A stretch of 64,000 bases of DNA from Patescibacteria group bacterium (GCA_026415975.1 JAOAFZ010000003.1:181374-245373), one strand, 5' to 3'. Shown: positions 18,262 through 27,520, counted from the first letter of the stretch. Numbers and translations are program-made. Notes: generated from the sequence alone by a model not told the origin.

Positions 18262-19965
18262 ATGGCACTGTCCCCGAAACAGTTTCTGGCTCAGTTGGTT
18301 ACCCAGAAAATTCTGGATCAGCAAACTGCCGACCGGTATGAGGTTGAGATTCTCCAGAAAAACATCCCCGTTGATGAGTATCTGATTCAGGTCGGCATAA
18401 AAAAAGATATCGTCCTAAAGATCAAGGCGGCATCTCTGAACGTGTCGTATGTCGATATAAACACTGCAGCAATAGATCCCCAGGCGCTCAACCTAGTTCC
18501 CGAAGCACTTGCACGCAGGTATACGATTATTCCCTATCAATACGATGCAGCCACTGAAACTCTGTCTATTGCAACAACTGACCCTCTGAACTTCAATCTC
18601 GTTGAGTTTCTTGAGTCAAAAACGCGGAAACGGATTATCTTTTCTCTTGCTATTCAGGAAGACATTCTGAAGGCCATCAACAATTCCTATAGTCAGAACC
18701 TTTCTCCGGAAGTTCGTGCTGCTTTAAAAGAAGTTGCTCCATCGGTAAAGAAGGTAGAAAATGAGTATAAACCCGAATCGAATGCTCCTATCGCAAAAAT
18801 TGTAAATACCATCCTTGACTTCGCAATAAAGAGCCGCGCTTCAGACATTCATATTGAACCTCTTGAGAGCAAGACCCGGGTTCGATACCGCATCGATGGT
18901 ATCCTGCAGGAGAAGCTTACCCTGCCGCGTACCATCCATGAATCACTTATCTCACGGCTGAAAATACTCTCAGACATGAAAATTGATGAACACCGTATTC
19001 CACAGGACGGGCGGTTTAACTACCGTTCTACCGATGAGGAAATCGACATCCGTGCTTCGACACTTCCTACGGTCCATGGTGAGAAAATGGTCATGCGCTT
19101 ACTTAAAAAATCCGGAGGTATTCCCTCTCTGGCTGATCTAGGCTTGAGTCCGGCATCGTTAAAACTAGTAGAGGAGGCTATTTCACGCCCCAACGGGATC
19201 GTTCTTGTTACCGGACCCACCGGATCGGGAAAAACAACAACACTTTACTCCATTCTCAATAAACTGAATACACTTTCTACAAACATCGTAACTTTGGAGG
19301 ACCCGGTAGAGTACCAAATTCCTGGAATTAATCAGGTTCAGGTAAATCCACAGGCAGGTCTTACCTTTGCAGCCGGGCTAAAATCATTCCTCCGGCAGGA
19401 TCCAAATATCATTCTGGTAGGAGAGATCCGCGACAAGGATACTACATCTTTGGCAATACAGGCTGCTCTTACGGGCCATCTGGTATTTTCAACACTTCAC
19501 ACGAATGATTCAGCATCTACCATAGCCCGTCTTATCGACCTTGGCGGGGAAAACTTCTTGATTGCATCGGTACTGGATGCAATAATCGCTCAACGTATCG
19601 TACGAAGAATCTGCGAGTCCTGCAAAACACAGTATGAACCCGAGCCATCGGTCATTGAGGATATTAAAAATGTTCTCGGGGATTATCTCCCTCCCCAGTA
19701 CAAGCAGGGAGAACCCATAAAGCTATGGAAGGGTGCCGGATGTGAGGCATGCGATAACAGCGGCTATCTGGGTCGGATAGGTATTTATGAGGTGTTGCGA
19801 ATATCCCCGGCAATAAATAAGCTAATATTTAAAAACGCATCAACTGATGAAATTTTCCAGCAATCGGTCGCGGAAGGCTTAATAACTATGAAACAGGATG
19901 GCTATGTGAAAGCGTTAGATGGACGCACCACCATCGAAGAAATTTTACGTACCACTGATATTTGA
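18262..19965 (+). CDS. pilB: Type IV pilus extension ATPase PilB
   Basis: This hexameric cytoplasmic ATPase drives pilin polymerisation. At 567 residues it has the standard length. An N-terminal GspE/MshEN-like domain (about 1-150) precedes the ATPase core. Walker A is GPTGSGKTT (about 318-326). EDPVEYQIPGINQVQVN (Asp box) and GEIRDKDTTSLAIQAALTGH (Walker B and His box) follow. A tetracysteine zinc motif (CESC around 451, CEAC around 494) is characteristic of PilB. The start follows TATAGT by 6 nt. pilT follows immediately. Confidence 0.96.
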   Translation: MALSPKQFLAQLVTQKILDQQTADRYEVEILQKNIPVDEYLIQVGIKKDIVLKIKAASLNVSYVDINTAAIDPQALNLVPEALARRYTIIPYQYDAATETLSIATTDPLNFNLVEFLESKTRKRIIFSLAIQEDILKAINNSYSQNLSPEVRAALKEVAPSVKKVENEYKPESNAPIAKIVNTILDFAIKSRASDIHIEPLESKTRVRYRIDGILQEKLTLPRTIHESLISRLKILSDMKIDEHRIPQDGRFNYRSTDEEIDIRASTLPTVHGEKMVMRLLKKSGGIPSLADLGLSPASLKLVEEAISRPNGIVLVTGPTGSGKTTTLYSILNKLNTLSTNIVTLEDPVEYQIPGINQVQVNPQAGLTFAAGLKSFLRQDPNIILVGEIRDKDTTSLAIQAALTGHLVFSTLHTNDSASTIARLIDLGGENFLIASVLDAIIAQRIVRRICESCKTQYEPEPSVIEDIKNVLGDYLPPQYKQGEPIKLWKGAGCEACDNSGYLGRIGIYEVLRISPAINKLIFKNASTDEIFQQSVAEGLITMKQDGYVKALDGRTTIEEILRTTDI

Positions 19966-19966
19966 T

Positions 19967-21034
19967 ATGACACCAGCAACGACTCCTGCTATCCATCAGC
20001 ATTTGCAAATCGCCATTGAGCGAGACGCTTCCGATCTTCATATAGTTCCGGGTTATTTCCCTACTATTCGTGTAAATGAAGCACTATATGCAATCAGAAC
20101 CGAATCACCGATATCGAAAAAAGATGCTGAGGGATTACTCCTGCCGATACTCAGTGATGCTCAACTGAAAATTTACCGTGAACACCTGCAATATGATTTC
20201 AGCTACGAAATGAACGGACACCGGTTCCGTGCAAACTTTTACACGGTTAAGGGAGCTCCTGCCGCGACGTTTCGCATTATATCACCGGCTATCCGTACAA
20301 TATCCGAACTGATGTTGCCTCCGATCTTTTATGAGTTCACGAAGATGCGCAGCGGTCTTATCCTCATAACCGGCCCGACCGGAGAAGGGAAATCTACAAC
20401 CCTTGCAGCAGTCATAAACGAGATCAACATGAACTATGCCAAACACATAATTACCATCGAAGATCCTATAGAGTATGTATATCCCGTGGCAAAATCGATA
20501 GTTTCTCAGCGTGAGCTGAACTCAGATACGTATTCTTTTGCAGATGCCTTGAAAGGGGCTCTTCGGGAGGATCCTGACATCGTGCTGATCGGAGAAATGC
20601 GTGATCTGGAAACTACTCAGGCTGCCTTGACAATTGCAGAGACAGGACATCTGGTACTTTCAACACTGCACACCAGCTCTACACCGGAGGCCATTAATCG
20701 CATTCTCGATATTTTCCCTTCTCATCAGCAGGGCATGATCCGGAGTCAGCTTTCCAGCACACTCCGGGCTGTGGTGGCACAACGGCTTGTTCCTTCGTTA
20801 ACTCAGGGAAGAATCCCGGCGGTTGAGGTACTGGTGAATACGGCTGGTGTAAGTAACGCCATCCGGGAATCCAAGATCCACTTGATCGACAACATGATCG
20901 AGACCGGTGAAGAACAGGGGATGCTCCTATTCGAAAAATATCTGACAAGATTATATCAACAGGGAACAATTAGTAAAGAAACCGCATATACCTATGCGCT
21001 CAGACAGAGTGAGATAACAAAGTTTATAAAATGA
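19967..21034 (+). CDS. pilT: Type IV pilus retraction ATPase PilT
   Basis: PilT is the hexameric ATPase that powers pilus retraction and twitching. It is 355 residues from the ATG at 19967, one base after the pilB stop. It shows ASDLHIVPGYFPTIRVN, Walker A GPTGEGKST (about 136), the Asp box EDPIEYVYP, and GEMRDLETTQAALTIAETGHLVLSTLHT. It lacks the tetracysteine motif of PilB. An earlier in-frame ATG inside pilB is less likely. Confidence 0.94.
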   Translation: MTPATTPAIHQHLQIAIERDASDLHIVPGYFPTIRVNEALYAIRTESPISKKDAEGLLLPILSDAQLKIYREHLQYDFSYEMNGHRFRANFYTVKGAPAATFRIISPAIRTISELMLPPIFYEFTKMRSGLILITGPTGEGKSTTLAAVINEINMNYAKHIITIEDPIEYVYPVAKSIVSQRELNSDTYSFADALKGALREDPDIVLIGEMRDLETTQAALTIAETGHLVLSTLHTSSTPEAINRILDIFPSHQQGMIRSQLSSTLRAVVAQRLVPSLTQGRIPAVEVLVNTAGVSNAIRESKIHLIDNMIETGEEQGMLLFEKYLTRLYQQGTISKETAYTYALRQSEITKFIK

Positions 21035-21049
21035 TCCTGATCAAGCGAA

Positions 21050-22249
21050 ATGCAATACGTTTATAGGGCGCTCAAAGACGGAAAAACGCTTACCGGTAAA
21101 ATCGAGGCAAACAGTGTTGATGAGGCAATATCTGCGCTGAAATCCGGAGGCTTCTTCCCGATAGAGGTGAAAAAAGAGCTTTCCTCAAGTCTCGGATTGT
21201 CCAAGATCTTCGACCGGGTAAATTATACCGACATAGTGAACTTTACCCGACAGATGTCTATCATGCTAAATGCCGGTATCACGCTGGTTGATTGTTTCGC
21301 GATTTTTAAGCAACAAGCGGGAAAACAGGCTTATCTGCGGATGGTCGAGACCTTGGATCGTGATATCAGAAGTGGAAAGACTTTTTCGGATGCTCTCCGA
21401 GAGTTCCCGGACCACTTTTCACCTCTCTATGTCTCACTGGTAAAGGCCGGCGAAGCCTCAGGGAAACTCAACGAAATTCTTTTTAGCCTTGCAGATAATA
21501 TGGAAAAACAGCGGGAGCTCCGTGGCAGGGTATCCGGGGCGCTTATATACCCGATGCTCATCGTGATCGGTATGTTCCTCGTCATTTTTCTGATGATAAC
21601 CTTCGTTATTCCGAAGCTGGTGGGGTTATATAAAGATATGGGTGTGAACCTCCCGTGGACAACTCAGGTTATTGTAACGCTCTCAGACTTTAGTGTACGA
21701 TTCTGGCCTCTGGTGCTGGGTGCAATCGGAGGTCTGGCATTTGCAGGCTACAACTTTTATCGATCTCCCCAGGGAAAAGCATTTTTCGATGTCTTTCTCC
21801 TCAAAGTACCGGTTATTAACACGGTGCTGGTACAATCCATGCTTGTCGATACGACTCGGGCGCTCTCAATTCTTGTGGGATCAGGGGTTTCTATTCTGGA
21901 AGCACTCGAAATAGTTCGCGAAGGAAACCCGAACGGACAGTTTAAGGCAGCGTTTAAACGGGTATCCGAGAAAGTGGAGAAAGGAATCTCGCTGGGTCAG
22001 GCATTGCGGGATGAGCCTGTTTTTCCTCCCCTTATTGTTCAGATGGCCGTAGTAGGAGAACAGACCGGCCACCTGGACGAGACTATGGGAAAAATTGCCG
22101 AATACTTTAATATCGAGTCCCAGATCGCAATAAAAAATCTTACGACAATGATCGAGCCGACAGTCCTTATTGTACTGGGGGTAAGTGTGGGGTTCCTGAT
22201 TTTCTCGGTGATAACACCGATATACTCGCTCACCAACAGTATTCAATAA
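21050..22249 (+). CDS. pilC: Type IV pilus inner-membrane platform protein PilC
   Basis: PilC (type II secretion F family) is the polytopic inner-membrane protein on which PilB and PilT act. At 399 residues the length is normal. It begins MQYVYRALKDGKTLTGKIEA and has two GspF repeats, each with a KAGEASGKL-like or VGEQTGHLDETM motif. Membrane helices lie near 170-195, 215-240 and the C terminus. It follows pilT by 15 nt, giving a pilB-pilT-pilC operon. Confidence 0.95.
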   Translation: MQYVYRALKDGKTLTGKIEANSVDEAISALKSGGFFPIEVKKELSSSLGLSKIFDRVNYTDIVNFTRQMSIMLNAGITLVDCFAIFKQQAGKQAYLRMVETLDRDIRSGKTFSDALREFPDHFSPLYVSLVKAGEASGKLNEILFSLADNMEKQRELRGRVSGALIYPMLIVIGMFLVIFLMITFVIPKLVGLYKDMGVNLPWTTQVIVTLSDFSVRFWPLVLGAIGGLAFAGYNFYRSPQGKAFFDVFLLKVPVINTVLVQSMLVDTTRALSILVGSGVSILEALEIVREGNPNGQFKAAFKRVSEKVEKGISLGQALRDEPVFPPLIVQMAVVGEQTGHLDETMGKIAEYFNIESQIAIKNLTTMIEPTVLIVLGVSVGFLIFSVITPIYSLTNSIQ

Positions 22250-22280
22250 GCACAATAAATGCATAGGTGCATCAGACCTC

Positions 22281-22310
22281 TTGACAAGATGAATATTTTT
22301 TAACTATAGT
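22281..22310 (+). promoter_or_regulatory. Prepilin promoter (TTGACA, 18 nt, TATAGT)
   Basis: A consensus -35 TTGACA (22281-22286) and a -10 TATAGT (22305-22310) are separated by 18 nt. The -10 ends 6 nt before the ATG at 22317. The prepilin gene thus has its own strong promoter and a predicted leaderless mRNA, although it lies only 67 nt after pilC. Confidence 0.8.
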
Positions 22311-22316
22311 AGCAAT

Positions 22317-22943
22317 ATGCAATCCATACGTTTCCTTCTGAGTAACAGATACAACCGATTATCCGCGTTTACACTGGTAGAACTCCTGATAGTCATCGGT
22401 ATTATTTCGGTGCTTGCGGTAGCTCTTCTTATTACTATTAATCCAACAGAGGCACAAAGACGCGCAAGAGATTCTCAGCGACTTCGGGATCTGAATAGCA
22501 TCCAGACTATGGCGGAGTCCTGGATCAACGAGGGGAGAGCTGAGTTTTGTCAATTGGGGTGTAGTTCGAATAACGGGACCACCGCAACTACAAGGACCGC
22601 GGCCCAAGCGTGTAGGAGTGGACACTGGATGACGGATACCGATGATGGCTTGATAAATCTGTGCGATTTTCTGAAAACAGTTCCTGTTGATCCGGCAAAT
22701 GCTTTAATCCGTTCCTGCATTAATAGCGCAAGCGGCACAATAACCCGTGTTGATTGTAGTATGCGATACGAATTTGCAATGATAAATGGTGCCTACGAAA
22801 TCGCTACGATGATAGAATCAGAGTCAAATGCGCTTAAAGCATCTCAGGATGGAGGTGGTAGCGGAAATGAGGAAAGCTGGGTCCAGATTCGTTCTGGCAC
22901 TGGGCCAAGTGCCGTTTTGACATACACGCAAGGGTCTCCGTAA
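22317..22943 (+). CDS. Type IV prepilin (major-pilin-like)
   Basis: This 208-residue prepilin has a leader ending in Ala rather than Gly at -1 (RLSAFTLVELLIVIGIISVLAV), with Glu at +5. After the helix comes NPTEAQRRARDSQRLRDLNSIQ, typical of pseudopilin stalks, then a Cys-containing head domain. It has its own consensus promoter. Related prepilins lie at 26144 and 26770. Ala at the cleavage site is accepted by some prepilin peptidases. Confidence 0.85.
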   Translation: MQSIRFLLSNRYNRLSAFTLVELLIVIGIISVLAVALLITINPTEAQRRARDSQRLRDLNSIQTMAESWINEGRAEFCQLGCSSNNGTTATTRTAAQACRSGHWMTDTDDGLINLCDFLKTVPVDPANALIRSCINSASGTITRVDCSMRYEFAMINGAYEIATMIESESNALKASQDGGGSGNEESWVQIRSGTGPSAVLTYTQGSP

Positions 22944-22961
22944 AAGCCTTTTAAAAGACGT

Positions 22962-25031
22962 TTACATTCCTGCTTCTTCCTGATCGTAAATGTCGCTAGC
23001 CGCTGTTGCAGACCGGATGCTAGACTCAAGTTCCTGCGCGTCGACATAATCCGGTTTTAACTGTAACGCACGGGCCGTTTGGGCTTTCGCGAGGTCCCGA
23101 AGTTCAGCGGCGCGGCTTGCGTCCGTTTCTTCGTCCGCCGCAAGCGAATAGAAGAGAGCCGTGGAGTATGGCATCTTTGGATCGGTAGGTGCAAGTTCCT
23201 GTGCTCGCTCCATGCTTGCTATCGAGCGATCAAGATAGCTCCGGTCAAGAGTAATCTGATAAAAAAGGTACGAATTTTTCGCACGGGTGCGCCAGTATAA
23301 AACATTATACGGAGATTGTGCAAGTGCGCGCGCGTTCAATGCTTCGGATTGTTCTTTGAGATGCGAAGACAGTTCTGTGTCATCTCCATAGGCCAGGAGA
23401 AACGCCAGATTAGCCAGATTTGAGGAAAGCTTATCCTCATAGACGTGCTCATGGCGAAGATTCAGAGCTGTGTTATATTCCTCGAATGCCGCCTGATACT
23501 CGCCCGCTCTGTTGAGTGATTCTGCCGAGGCATACGAAACATCAGCAAAAAAGTACCGCGCAAGGTATATAATGCCAAAGAGTATACACATCCCCACGCT
23601 TACTTTTGATGCTGTTCGGAACCACCCCATTGCAGGCAGTTCACTTTTTGAAACCGCAAGGTGCGGCGCAGAGACCACCCCTATTACGGGAAGGAGGTAG
23701 AAAAACACCTGCACGCTCGAGACTGAGAAGCCGAAAAAATTTGTAATTGTTATTGTTCCGTAACCGGCAGCAAGTGCAGCCCAGAACATCTTCTCAGATT
23801 GATCTGAAGCGGCTAAATACCTCTTACCCAGAACTATAAATGACCCGAGAATTAGTCCGACATATGCGATCAGCCCGGTAAAGCCTGTTGTCGCAAGGTA
23901 ATTCAGAAACTCGTTATGCGCTTTATTGTACAAAAAATCCCACTCGGAGGTGGCATTGTGCGCTGCGGGCCGTGTAAAGTAATAGGCATACGCAAAGGTT
24001 TCCACGCCGGTACCAAAGAGAGGATATCGTTTCCCCAGTTCAATTGCCCCCTCCCAGACTATTTTCCGGATCTCAAATGAGTCTGTCACCCTTGCTGGAG
24101 CAGATACTGCTGCCGGCGTTCCTGTTTGCTTTTGTCCTGCTGTCTGGCTGGTTGCAGGCTTTTGAAATGTCAGGTACTGATCTATTTGTGCCGAACCGGT
24201 TCGAAAGAAAAGCACTGATAGTATTATGGCAAAGAGAATACCGCCTAGTATCCGTGCACGCTCGCGTACTAGCCGACGGTGCCTGAGCACAGCCACTACT
24301 CCGATTACTGCTAATGCCACCGCGGCCGCAAGCAGAGCCGAACGGGATCTGGTGAAAAGTATCCCGAGAAAACAAACGACAATTCCCGCGGCGTACCCGA
24401 AGTGCAAGTATCTATTCCGGAGATTTTTCCCGAAAGAGAGTGCTATTCCGATACACATTCCTATTGCTAGGTACGCTCCAAGCCAGTTCGGTTGTCCCAA
24501 TGTAGAAAACATCCGCTCCGCCGGCCGGAATTGATCAGTCCAGCAGGCATTGGTTAACTGACCGGTAAAAACCAGACAGAGTGTATCGAAGCCATATCTT
24601 CCTGGTAGCCCGATGAGGACCACAAATACCGCAGTGGCGAATGATACCTGGAGAAAGCGGCGAATAAATTTCCGGTCAGCAATCTGAGTAAAAACAAATG
24701 CGAGGGTCGCATAACACATCAATGAAAATAAACCACCATTAAACCGACCATAATACCCGAATATCGAGGTGTGCCTATCAATAGAAAACACCGTCGATAG
24801 AATCTGCGTCGCCAGAAAGATGCCAAAAGGAATAAATAGCCAGTGCCTGCGGATTACTACCGTGCCGGTCTCTATCTGGTAATATAACCACAGAAAACCG
24901 ACACACAAAGCAGTAAAGTAGATATACAGCATTTTATTAAACTCAAAAAGTTCTGATGTTCCCGAGTAGACAATTAAAGGAACCAGAACAACAAGAAGAT
25001 AATAAAAATACCGTATAATCGTAAGAGTCAT
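22962..25031 (-). CDS. O-antigen ligase/polymerase-like membrane protein with C-terminal TPR region
   Basis: This 689-residue polytopic membrane protein has about 11-12 hydrophobic helices in residues 1-470. It carries a Wzy_C-type motif with a large loop: GTGVETFAYAYYF followed by NKAHNEFLNYLATTGFTG. The C-terminal ~190 residues look like TPR helices (EYQAAFEEYNTALNL). Such proteins either ligate or polymerise surface glycans, or transfer glycans to pilins. Its position between prepilin genes favours pilin glycosylation, but that is inference. TAAAAT on the minus strand ends 7 nt before the ATG, inside the neighbouring gene. Confidence 0.8.
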   Translation of the reverse strand: MTLTIIRYFYYLLVVLVPLIVYSGTSELFEFNKMLYIYFTALCVGFLWLYYQIETGTVVIRRHWLFIPFGIFLATQILSTVFSIDRHTSIFGYYGRFNGGLFSLMCYATLAFVFTQIADRKFIRRFLQVSFATAVFVVLIGLPGRYGFDTLCLVFTGQLTNACWTDQFRPAERMFSTLGQPNWLGAYLAIGMCIGIALSFGKNLRNRYLHFGYAAGIVVCFLGILFTRSRSALLAAAVALAVIGVVAVLRHRRLVRERARILGGILFAIILSVLFFRTGSAQIDQYLTFQKPATSQTAGQKQTGTPAAVSAPARVTDSFEIRKIVWEGAIELGKRYPLFGTGVETFAYAYYFTRPAAHNATSEWDFLYNKAHNEFLNYLATTGFTGLIAYVGLILGSFIVLGKRYLAASDQSEKMFWAALAAGYGTITITNFFGFSVSSVQVFFYLLPVIGVVSAPHLAVSKSELPAMGWFRTASKVSVGMCILFGIIYLARYFFADVSYASAESLNRAGEYQAAFEEYNTALNLRHEHVYEDKLSSNLANLAFLLAYGDDTELSSHLKEQSEALNARALAQSPYNVLYWRTRAKNSYLFYQITLDRSYLDRSIASMERAQELAPTDPKMPYSTALFYSLAADEETDASRAAELRDLAKAQTARALQLKPDYVDAQELESSIRSATAASDIYDQEEAGM

Positions 25032-25044
25032 ATGTCGAATTTTA
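25014..25044. promoter_or_regulatory. Face-to-face divergent promoters around abutting start codons
   Basis: The sequence CATATG at 25029-25034 holds the minus-strand ATG (25031-25029) and the plus-strand ATG (25032-25034) with no base between them. TATAAT (25014-25019) for the plus gene lies within the minus gene's coding sequence. TAAAAT (complement of 25039-25044) for the minus gene lies within the plus gene's coding sequence. The gaps to the start codons are 12 and 7 nt. Confidence 0.5.
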
Positions 25045-26096
25045 TCGGAAAGCTCTCTAAATTACAGCTCCCTTTTTTTTCCTCGCTCCATGCGTATTTT
25101 GATATGGGAACATCCCAGACGCGGATAGCTGTGCGGGAAAAGGGAGTTGTATTCAGGGAGGCCACATATATCGGCCTCAATACGCGTACAAAAGAATATA
25201 TTTTCTTCGGGAACGAGGCAAAAACCATTCTCGGTAAAACGCCTGATTTTATCAGGATTGATAAACCGATCGTAAATGGAATCCTCTCCGATTTCGACGG
25301 GGAAGTTGCCTACCTTTCCTATGCAATAGACAAAGCGATTAATCCATATATCTCTCAGCATTTTCTTATAAAACCAACTGTTTCAGCACTTACCTCTGCT
25401 CCCTCTATTGCAACAGAAATCGAAAAACGAGCGGTAGAGGAGAGTCTTACGAAAGCAGGCTGCCGGAGCGTAACGGTTATCGAAAGGGCAATCGCTACCG
25501 CTTCCGGCTGCGGTTTTAATATTTTTTCGCATCATCCGCACTATATTATCGACATGGGAGCTGGTTTGATTGAGCTTTCCATAGTAAGCGGTGGAGGAAT
25601 AGTTGCACAAAAAACTCTAAAGAATGCTGGTGACCACATGAATAAACAGCTTGCCAGTTATGTGTACATGAAGCACGGGATTATCCTGGGAGAGAACTCA
25701 TGTGAAGAGATAAAAAAAGAACTCCTTAACTTTACCAGCGAAGAAATTGCGACGACAGTACGGGGGAAATCACTTGAAACAGGATTGCCGAAATCGGTTA
25801 AGCTGAAGACATCAGATGTAAAGGAAGCTCTCTCTTCTACGTTCCATCAAATTCTTGACACAACGAAAGAACTAGTGGAGATCTCACCCCCGGAAGTTGC
25901 AGATGAAGTATTTCAGAATGGCATAGCCCTTACAGGCAATATGGCTGCGATTCCCGGTATCGACCATTTCTTTTCCAAGGAATTGAAGATAGAAACATAT
26001 GTGGCAAAACAGTATGCCGATGCAACCATTCACGGCTTGATACATCTTGATAAAAATCCGGATGATCTTTTTAAACTTGTCGGGTATCAACAGTGA
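25032..26096 (+). CDS. MreB-like actin homologue
   Basis: This 354-residue protein has the MreB/FtsA actin-fold layout. Phosphate-1 is YFDMGTSQTRIAV, with VFREATYIGLNTRTKE after it. ALTSAPSIATEIEKRAVEESLTKAGCRSVTVIERAIATASG matches the MreB interior. Phosphate-2 is IIDMGAGLIELSIVSGG, and the adenosine region is GIALTGNMAAIPGI. Its location inside the pilus locus, back-to-back with the glycan protein, suggests a role in placing pilus or envelope machinery rather than only cell shape; that is inference. Confidence 0.85.
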   Translation: MSNFIGKLSKLQLPFFSSLHAYFDMGTSQTRIAVREKGVVFREATYIGLNTRTKEYIFFGNEAKTILGKTPDFIRIDKPIVNGILSDFDGEVAYLSYAIDKAINPYISQHFLIKPTVSALTSAPSIATEIEKRAVEESLTKAGCRSVTVIERAIATASGCGFNIFSHHPHYIIDMGAGLIELSIVSGGGIVAQKTLKNAGDHMNKQLASYVYMKHGIILGENSCEEIKKELLNFTSEEIATTVRGKSLETGLPKSVKLKTSDVKEALSSTFHQILDTTKELVEISPPEVADEVFQNGIALTGNMAAIPGIDHFFSKELKIETYVAKQYADATIHGLIHLDKNPDDLFKLVGYQQ

Positions 26097-26108
26097 AATA
26101 TTTACGTA

Positions 26109-26137
26109 TTGACAAGGCCAGAACAACTTATCATAAT
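26109..26137 (+). promoter_or_regulatory. Prepilin promoter (TTGACA, 17 nt, CATAAT)
   Basis: TTGACA (26109-26114) and CATAAT (26132-26137) are separated by exactly 17 nt. The -10 ends 6 nt before the ATG at 26144, again predicting a leaderless prepilin transcript. The promoter lies just after the MreB-like stop. Confidence 0.75.
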
Positions 26138-26143
26138 GTACCT

Positions 26144-26743
26144 ATGAATCAAAACTTTATCTACTCTAACCTCAAGAAACGCACGAATGCGTTTACTCTT
26201 GTAGAACTGCTTATTGTTATCGGTATTATCTCTGTGCTTGCCGTAACGCTACTTGCACTATTGAATCCAGCAGAAGCCCAGAAGCGGAATCGGGATTCAA
26301 AACGTCTCAAGGATGCTAACACTCTCCAGGCGGTTATCTCCCAGTACCTTGAAGATGGGAATACCTTTGGCGGCACTCCGGTAGTATGTAGCACAACAAC
26401 ACCATGCACATCCGCGGATGCTCCCCCTGGAGCAAATACCGTAGTTTGTACGAATACCGCAGCTAACTGGATTGGAGGGGTGAACGCATCAGCGTCCTTC
26501 TGCCCCTATGCTCAGGCTATCCCAGTCGATCCGATAAATGCCACCACCTCCATTGTAGACGATTCGGAGACAGGTGACACTAAGTCAGACGCAGCTGTAT
26601 ACCGGATTGCGGTAAGCGGCCGGAACTATGAGATAAATGTCCGTCAAGAGTCTATTACGAACCTGAGTAAAGTAACGGGGGATAGTGGAGATTCGGACGA
26701 ATGGGTTGAGATTTCGAATACCCAGGGTATGACTCTGCCGTAA
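26144..26743 (+). CDS. Type IV prepilin, first of a tandem pair
   Basis: This 199-residue prepilin has the signal TNAFTLVELLIVIGIISVLAV with Glu at +5. LNPAEAQKRNRDSKRLKDANTLQAV follows, then a head domain with four or more cysteines. The C-terminal ~50 residues (AVSGRNYEINVRQESITNLS onward, ending NTQGMTLP) are nearly identical to the next gene. It has its own consensus promoter. The pair is likely a recent tandem duplication and could be major pilin variants. Confidence 0.88.
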   Translation: MNQNFIYSNLKKRTNAFTLVELLIVIGIISVLAVTLLALLNPAEAQKRNRDSKRLKDANTLQAVISQYLEDGNTFGGTPVVCSTTTPCTSADAPPGANTVVCTNTAANWIGGVNASASFCPYAQAIPVDPINATTSIVDDSETGDTKSDAAVYRIAVSGRNYEINVRQESITNLSKVTGDSGDSDEWVEISNTQGMTLP

Positions 26744-26769
26744 TAGAGGACGTATTTAGCACACCACTT

Positions 26770-27357
26770 ATGCAGTCGCGCAATATACTCATACACAGTA
26801 ATCGCGCGACTGCATTTACCATTATCGAGCTTCTGGTTGTTATCGCAGTTATCGCCCTGCTCGCCGTAACACTCCTTACGCTATTAAACCCTGTCGAAGC
26901 TCAAAAACGGAATCGAGATTCCAAACGCTTGAAAGACGCCAATACGCTTCAAGCTGTCCTCAATCAGTACCTTGAAGATGGGCATAGTTTCGGCAGTGCA
27001 TGTACTACTGCTATACCCTGCACCTCCGAAATAGTGCCTTCCGGGGTATCCTATACTCCCTGTGCTAATACATCCGAAAACTGGATGGGCGGGACGAATG
27101 TGACTGCATCACTATGCCAGTATATTCAGTCCGTTCCGGTTGACCCGGTTAACACAACAACGGATGTAGTAGACGACGCTTCCCCTGGGGATATAAAAAG
27201 CGATATTGCGGTATATCGTTTTGCGGTAAGCGGACGGAACTATGAGATAAATGTCCGCCAGGAGTCAATCACAAACTTGAGTAAGGTCACCGGCGATGCT
27301 GGCAATTCAGCGGAATGGTTCGAAGTGTCCAACACTCAGGGCATGACACTTCCCTAA
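26770..27357 (+). CDS. Type IV prepilin, second of a tandem pair
   Basis: This 195-residue paralogue of the gene at 26144 has the signal ATAFTIIELLVVIAVIALLAV and the same NPVEAQKRNRDSKRLKDANTLQAV stalk. The middle of the head domain differs (GTNVTASLCQYIQSVPVDPV), while the C terminus again ends NTQGMTLP. It begins 26 nt after the first copy with no promoter of its own that I can see, so it is probably co-transcribed. Confidence 0.88.
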   Translation: MQSRNILIHSNRATAFTIIELLVVIAVIALLAVTLLTLLNPVEAQKRNRDSKRLKDANTLQAVLNQYLEDGHSFGSACTTAIPCTSEIVPSGVSYTPCANTSENWMGGTNVTASLCQYIQSVPVDPVNTTTDVVDDASPGDIKSDIAVYRFAVSGRNYEINVRQESITNLSKVTGDAGNSAEWFEVSNTQGMTLP

Positions 27358-27450
27358 TAAATGATAGCCTCGAAAGGACAGATCTTGTTCAGAATATATA
27401 CCGGATAAATTTCTGTGAGCAAATCCTGATCACAGCTTTGTAATTCACAG

Positions 27451-27479
27451 TTGACAATATTCCGGATTTCATATAGAAT
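27451..27479 (+). promoter_or_regulatory. rRNA promoter (TTGACA, 17 nt, TAGAAT)
   Basis: TTGACA (27451-27456) and TAGAAT (27474-27479) are separated by 17 nt. They lie about 200 nt before the mature 16S 5' end and just ahead of the first arm of the processing stem (27521). The predicted transcript would start near 27486. Confidence 0.75.
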
Positions 27480-27520
27480 TGTAACCTGCTGCCGAAAGGC
27501 ATAGATTTTTTCGAAAGTAC

